NCBI GenBank assembly: GCA_017475265.1
Contig: JAFVFY010000037.1
Span: 1-55,044 of the forward strand
DNA from: Prevotella sp.
GTDB lineage: Bacteria > Bacteroidota > Bacteroidia > Bacteroidales > Bacteroidaceae
Direction of reading: 5' to 3'
DNA: 55,044 bases
Part shown: piece after piece, positions 52,312 to 55,044 of the stretch
Layout: every line of letters starts with the position of its first letter
Position numbering within the stretch: the first letter of the stretch is position 1
The notes under the pieces: generated by a model
What the model was told of the DNA's origin: nothing
The model's input: the letters and a program-made list of their open reading frames with translations, nothing else
Database searches by the model: none
Position numbers and translations under genes: made by a program

Positions 52312-52719
52312 TTATAGTGCTTCGATTTCCCAGGAGTTTAGGCCAGTAATCTCCGCGATGACTTCGATAGCAATACCATTGGCCTTCATGCGGGAGGCCA
52401 TTCCCTTGCGCTTTCCTCTCCTGTATGCACTTTGAATGACGGCGTTGTAATCCCACCAAGTGTGCTGCCTCTTCTCAAAGTCTTTCAGGTCTTCGTCTGA
52501 ATCAAGCGCAAACTCCTCCGATGGCAGGAAGTGATACTCTCCTTTGCTGTCAGTGATGACCAACGAGGGTCTTGTAGCATCCTTTTCATAGAACACCAAG
52601 CCGAAATAACTGGTGCCGCCGTAAGTGCCCAAGTACATCGCATCGGCCAAATCTTCGCCATAGACTTTTTGGGCAAACTCCAAGGCTCCCTTCTCGGTCT
52701 GCTTGATTTCCTCTGTCAT
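52312..52719 (-). CDS. Small protein sharing the helical tail of the Rpn nuclease
   Basis: 135 residues. The first 85 residues are unlike the neighbour (EFAQKVYGEDLADAMYLGTY), while the last 25 (MKANGIAIEVIAEITGLNSW) match the C-terminus of the adjacent nuclease (MKADGMTVEMIAKYTGLTAE). It begins 7 bp after the nuclease stop and is read in the same direction. In Rpn nucleases of enterobacteria a C-terminal fragment made from within the gene acts as antitoxin. A separate protein with the same tail could bind and restrain the nuclease here (inference). Confidence 0.65.
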   Translation of the reverse strand: MTEEIKQTEKGALEFAQKVYGEDLADAMYLGTYGGTSYFGLVFYEKDATRPSLVITDSKGEYHFLPSEEFALDSDEDLKDFEKRQHTWWDYNAVIQSAYRRGKRKGMASRMKANGIAIEVIAEITGLNSWEIEAL

Positions 52720-52725
52720 GATGGG

Positions 52726-53610
52726 CTATAGTTTTTCGATTTCCTCGGCAGTGAGGCCGGTGTACTTCGCAATCATTTCCACCGTCATGCCGTCAGCCTT
52801 CATGTTGAGGGCAATTTCACGCTTTTTTTCCTCCCGGCCTTCTTCCTTTCCTTCGCGCTTGGCTGATGCTAATGTGTTGTTCATATCCCTATAATGTTTT
52901 AAACTTTCTTCGTAGATTCTTGCCTCGTCAGGATCGAAGCGGGCTATCTCGGCCAGGTCGAACACGCGCTGGAAGATTCGCTCCTGCAAGGCTGCGGGGC
53001 GCTCGAACAGGCGCGAGAGGTTCTTCAGAACGAAAAGCCACTTGTCGTACATGGAAACGAGTTCGTCCTCAGTCTTGTTGAACTTCGGCATTTCCAGATA
53101 GACGTAGGTCAGCTTGTCGTAGAACACGTGCTTGTCCTTCGTGTCCATCAGCTTCACCTCGTGGTGGAAGCAGTCGTCGTCGTATTCGTTGCCGGGGAAG
53201 ACGAAGTTCAAGATGCCTATGGTATAGACATTGTTCAAACGGAAGTCCCAGTCATCGCCGACCTTGCCCTGCTCAATAATTGGGAAGGCAGAATAGAACA
53301 CGGAACGGTCTTTGAAGAAGTCCTGGCTGGCCTTTTGCATCTCGACTATGAAGCGCTCGCCGTTCGCCCCCTCGCAATAGACATCGAAAATGGCGCGGCG
53401 CTCGCCGTAGGATTCCAATTTCTCCGTGGGCAGGTATCTCAGGTTTTTCACTACTTGCTTCGGTTCGCCGGGCGACTGCTGGGCAGAGTGGTCGAACAGG
53501 GCGTTAAGCAGGCTGATAAGCAAGTCCTTGTTCAGCTCCGTGCCGAAAAGCTTCTTGAATCCGAAATCGGTATAGGGATTCACGTATTTCTGGTGTTTCT
53601 GTTCTTCCAT
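52726..53610 (-). CDS. Rpn-family PD-(D/E)XK nuclease/transposase-like protein
   Basis: 294 residues from MEEQKHQKYVNPYTDFGFKK (53610). The N-terminal PD-(D/E)XK core includes YTDFGFKKLFG, RRAIFDVYCEGANGERFIVE (catalytic Asp, then E-x-Q in VEMQKA), characteristic of the Bacteroidales branch of recombination-promoting nucleases. The C-terminal region (residues 240-294) is a charged helix with KREGKEEGREEKKREIA and a short helical end. Relatives have been reported as recombination-promoting and anti-phage nucleases. A -7 box TAACTTTG (53645-53638, minus) precedes it. Confidence 0.88.
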   Translation of the reverse strand: MEEQKHQKYVNPYTDFGFKKLFGTELNKDLLISLLNALFDHSAQQSPGEPKQVVKNLRYLPTEKLESYGERRAIFDVYCEGANGERFIVEMQKASQDFFKDRSVFYSAFPIIEQGKVGDDWDFRLNNVYTIGILNFVFPGNEYDDDCFHHEVKLMDTKDKHVFYDKLTYVYLEMPKFNKTEDELVSMYDKWLFVLKNLSRLFERPAALQERIFQRVFDLAEIARFDPDEARIYEESLKHYRDMNNTLASAKREGKEEGREEKKREIALNMKADGMTVEMIAKYTGLTAEEIEKL

Positions 53611-53728
53611 AATTGTTTTGTATTTGAAATGATGGCGCAAAGTTACGAATAATTTTGCACATTATCGTAGAATCATCTGTTTTTTCTATATTTTTTATGA
53701 TTTGTGACTTGCGTTCTGAGGTCGAGCG

Positions 53729-54357
53729 GTGGCCAACCGCCTGACGATGGACGGCGAGATGCAGGACACGCACAAATGCAAGGAGCGGGCGAAGATGGCG
53801 GCTGACATCATCGCGGAGAAATACGGGTGGATGAAGGCCGAGAGTGACCGTCGGACAGCTATCTGGCTTGCGCTGAATGCCATCAAACGCTTTGTGAAGA
53901 GTCCGTTCAGGACGGAGTTCTTTGCAGAGCAAAGCGACCAAAGGTCGAGCGTAGCCCGCTTGATAGGGAGGACATCCTGCCAGAAGGCATCGTTGCAAAA
54001 GTTATTGATATGGGTGAGCACGAAGGCTCTTCGTTCAGCGAGGAAAACCTGAAGAGTGCTGCAATGGAATTGCTTGATCAGTTTGAATGCAGTGCCGAGC
54101 GTGCAGGTGATGCAGCCGAAGTGATGCTTGATGTCGTTGCTAACCTTGCCTTGCCGGAAACGCAGCCGTCCCTTGGAGGTGGTCAGAGCAATAATGACCT
54201 GCCGAAGAAGGGTGGCCGAGACTACCGAGTGTCTCGTGCCGGGCCCCAGGACGAGGAATGGTATTGGTGGAAGGGTGGCCGAGACTACCGAGTGTCTCGT
54301 GCCGGGTCCCAGAACGGATTCATCAGACAGCAGTATAATAGAGGACGAAAGAGATAG
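53729..54357 (+). pseudogene. Relaxase (mobilisation protein) remnant
   Basis: From 53729 the plus strand reads VANRLTMDGEMQDTHKCKER and AKMAADIIAEKYGW, resembling the region after the HxH motif of Bacteroidota relaxases (H.V.NRL..DG....D...ER...IEKEYG). The frame changes around 53900-53990; from about 53965 another frame continues (ILPEGIVAKVIDMGEHEGSS, then ENLKSAAMELLDQFECSAER) to a basic tail and stop at 54357. No start codon or HUH motif is present. It is a truncated, frameshifted piece of a mobilisable element. Confidence 0.5.
54208..54313. repeat. 63-bp tandem duplication with a hairpin core
   Basis: AAGGGTGGCCGAGACTACCG starts at 54208 and again at 54271, and about 40 bp match in each copy. 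The core CGAGAC-N8-GTCTCG (54217-54236 and 54280-54299) is a hairpin. The period of 63 bp keeps the frame, giving GGRDYRVSRAG twice in the relaxase-remnant tail. Confidence 0.8.
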
Positions 54358-54365
54358 TGTTTTTT

Positions 54366-54836
54366 ATGAGAAGTAAATACGACAGCATGCTTCCCTCTGG
54401 CGATAGTCAGATGCGGGGAGGCAACCGTGAGACTGGGGGACGGCACGACAGCCCCCACAAGCAGGAGAAGCCGCCAATCAGGACATGGACGTCGTGCCGC
54501 TGGAAGAGATGAACCTATATGCGGAACGCATCCTGCGGCAAGTGGCTGAGAACATGCACGACTCGAAACTTATGAGCCGCTACGTCGATGAACTGACGAA
54601 GAAAGACCGCGAGAAATGGCAGCAGTATCACCTGAACGACACCATGACGTTAACTTCGTTGACTTTCTTCACGCTCGGCAGAGTTCAAGCGAGCTTGACT
54701 CTGCTCTCCCTTACTCAGAAAGTTCCTTTGGGCGATGGCCTTTATGCCGATCTTTGTCTTGTCAGCCATCTGGGGTATCAATGAACTGGCGGCGTACTTG
54801 GAGCGCAGAAAGAAGAAGCCGGAGTCCCGCCGATAA
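54366..54836 (+). pseudogene. Mobilisation-type membrane protein remnant, frameshifted
   Basis: From 54486 one frame reads MDVVPLEEMNLYAERILRQV and AENMHDSKLMSRYVDELTKK; after a short low-complexity stretch around 54650-54715 the rest is found in another frame as RKFLWAMAFMPIFVLSAIWG (a membrane helix) and [16 protein letters not shown] with a stop at 54834-54836. Helical soluble part plus a C-terminal membrane anchor fits small accessory proteins next to relaxases. Broken by at least one frameshift. Confidence 0.45.
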
Positions 54837-54952
54837 GCCCATCTGACTCGAATTTCTCAGCAAAGATACGAGGGTCGGGCAAAAAGAGAGAAAAATCCCA
54901 AAGAAATATCGCGTTTTACATATTTTCTTCGTATCTTTGGACGCGAATTGGT

Positions 54953-55044
54953 ATGAAAGTCATTCACGTGGATATGGACCAGTTTTTCGCGGCTGTAGAG
55001 CAGCGCGACAATCCTGAGCTTCGTGGCAAGCCGATAGCGGTGGG
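54953..55044 (+). CDS. dinB: DNA polymerase IV, start only (cut by window end)
   Basis: The first 30 codons read [20 protein letters not shown] and then [11 protein letters not shown], the unmistakable N-terminus of the Y-family polymerase DinB, including the catalytic Asp pair region [10 protein letters not shown] -7 box TATCTTTG at 54932-54939 precedes it; a TTTG -33 box is not seen at the right spacing. The rest of the gene lies beyond the window. Confidence 0.92.
   Translation, partial: MKVIHVDMDQFFAAVEQRDNPELRGKPIAV

Overview
The window reads as chromosome of a Bacteroidales bacterium, most likely Prevotellaceae. Promoters have the Bacteroidota form (TTTG, 19-20 bp, TAnnTTTG). Complex I has a fused NuoCD and lacks NuoEFG in the visible operon. 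BspA-type leucine-rich repeats, GH51 arabinofuranosidase, lipoproteins and Rpn-type PD-(D/E)XK proteins are typical of the group. No rRNA or tRNA gene was recognised.

Layout. (1) 1-3 kb: a leftward accessory cluster with a DUF3987/VapE-like P-loop protein and three small unknown genes. (2) 3.1-7.5 kb: a very structured non-coding stretch (nested palindromes, a consensus promoter, a predicted long hairpin RNA) leading into a four-gene modification/nuclease operon: EcoRI-type adenine methylase, lipoprotein, DUF262-HNH and GIY-YIG-DUF4357. A decayed tyrosine recombinase tail closes it. (3) 8-14.9 kb: siderophore/cobalamin-type ABC ATPase and permease, separated by a broken subtilase and a GH51 enzyme, then an SDR epimerase with a duplicated promoter. 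(4) 15.1-25.1 kb: the most unusual region. Three consecutive transcription units each start with the same 21-bp-period direct repeat ATTTCRTACA-N11-ATTTCRTACA, placed 39, 39 and 51 bp before a -7 box. Unit 1 makes a structured leader RNA, then a vWA protein, PP2C phosphatase, Ser/Thr kinase, HEPN-like protein, zinc-ribbon/Sel1 membrane protein and a small ORF. Unit 2 makes a membrane-anchored CHAP/NlpC-like amidase, an alpha/beta hydrolase and a second copy of the small ORF. Unit 3 makes a stand-alone LytTR regulator and a membrane-anchored transpeptidase (PBP). The simplest reading is one LytTR regulon joining a kinase/phosphatase/vWA switch to a possible RNase and to cell-wall enzymes.

(5) 25.2-35.7 kb: leftward nuoA-B-CD-H-I-J-K-L-M-N operon. 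(6) 35.8-51.6 kb: mostly housekeeping genes: orphan glycyl-radical activase, VanZ-like protein, NSS transporter, pta-ackA, DUF5715, zinc metallopeptidase, map, SGNH hydrolase, rhaT, trmB, LRR protein, lipoprotein, mtaB-like methylthiotransferase, GT2. (7) 51.6-55 kb: an unknown membrane-anchored protein, an Rpn nuclease with a neighbour sharing its tail, decayed relaxase/mobilisation remnants, and the start of dinB.

A second theme is short tandem repeats with 7-12 bp periods at gene junctions and inside genes. Heptamer CTCAANN arrays occur in three places, twice in frame inside conserved proteins (ABC ATPase and MtaB). Other heptamers (ATTTACG, CATTGAC) sit at operon junctions and in the NuoB tail.
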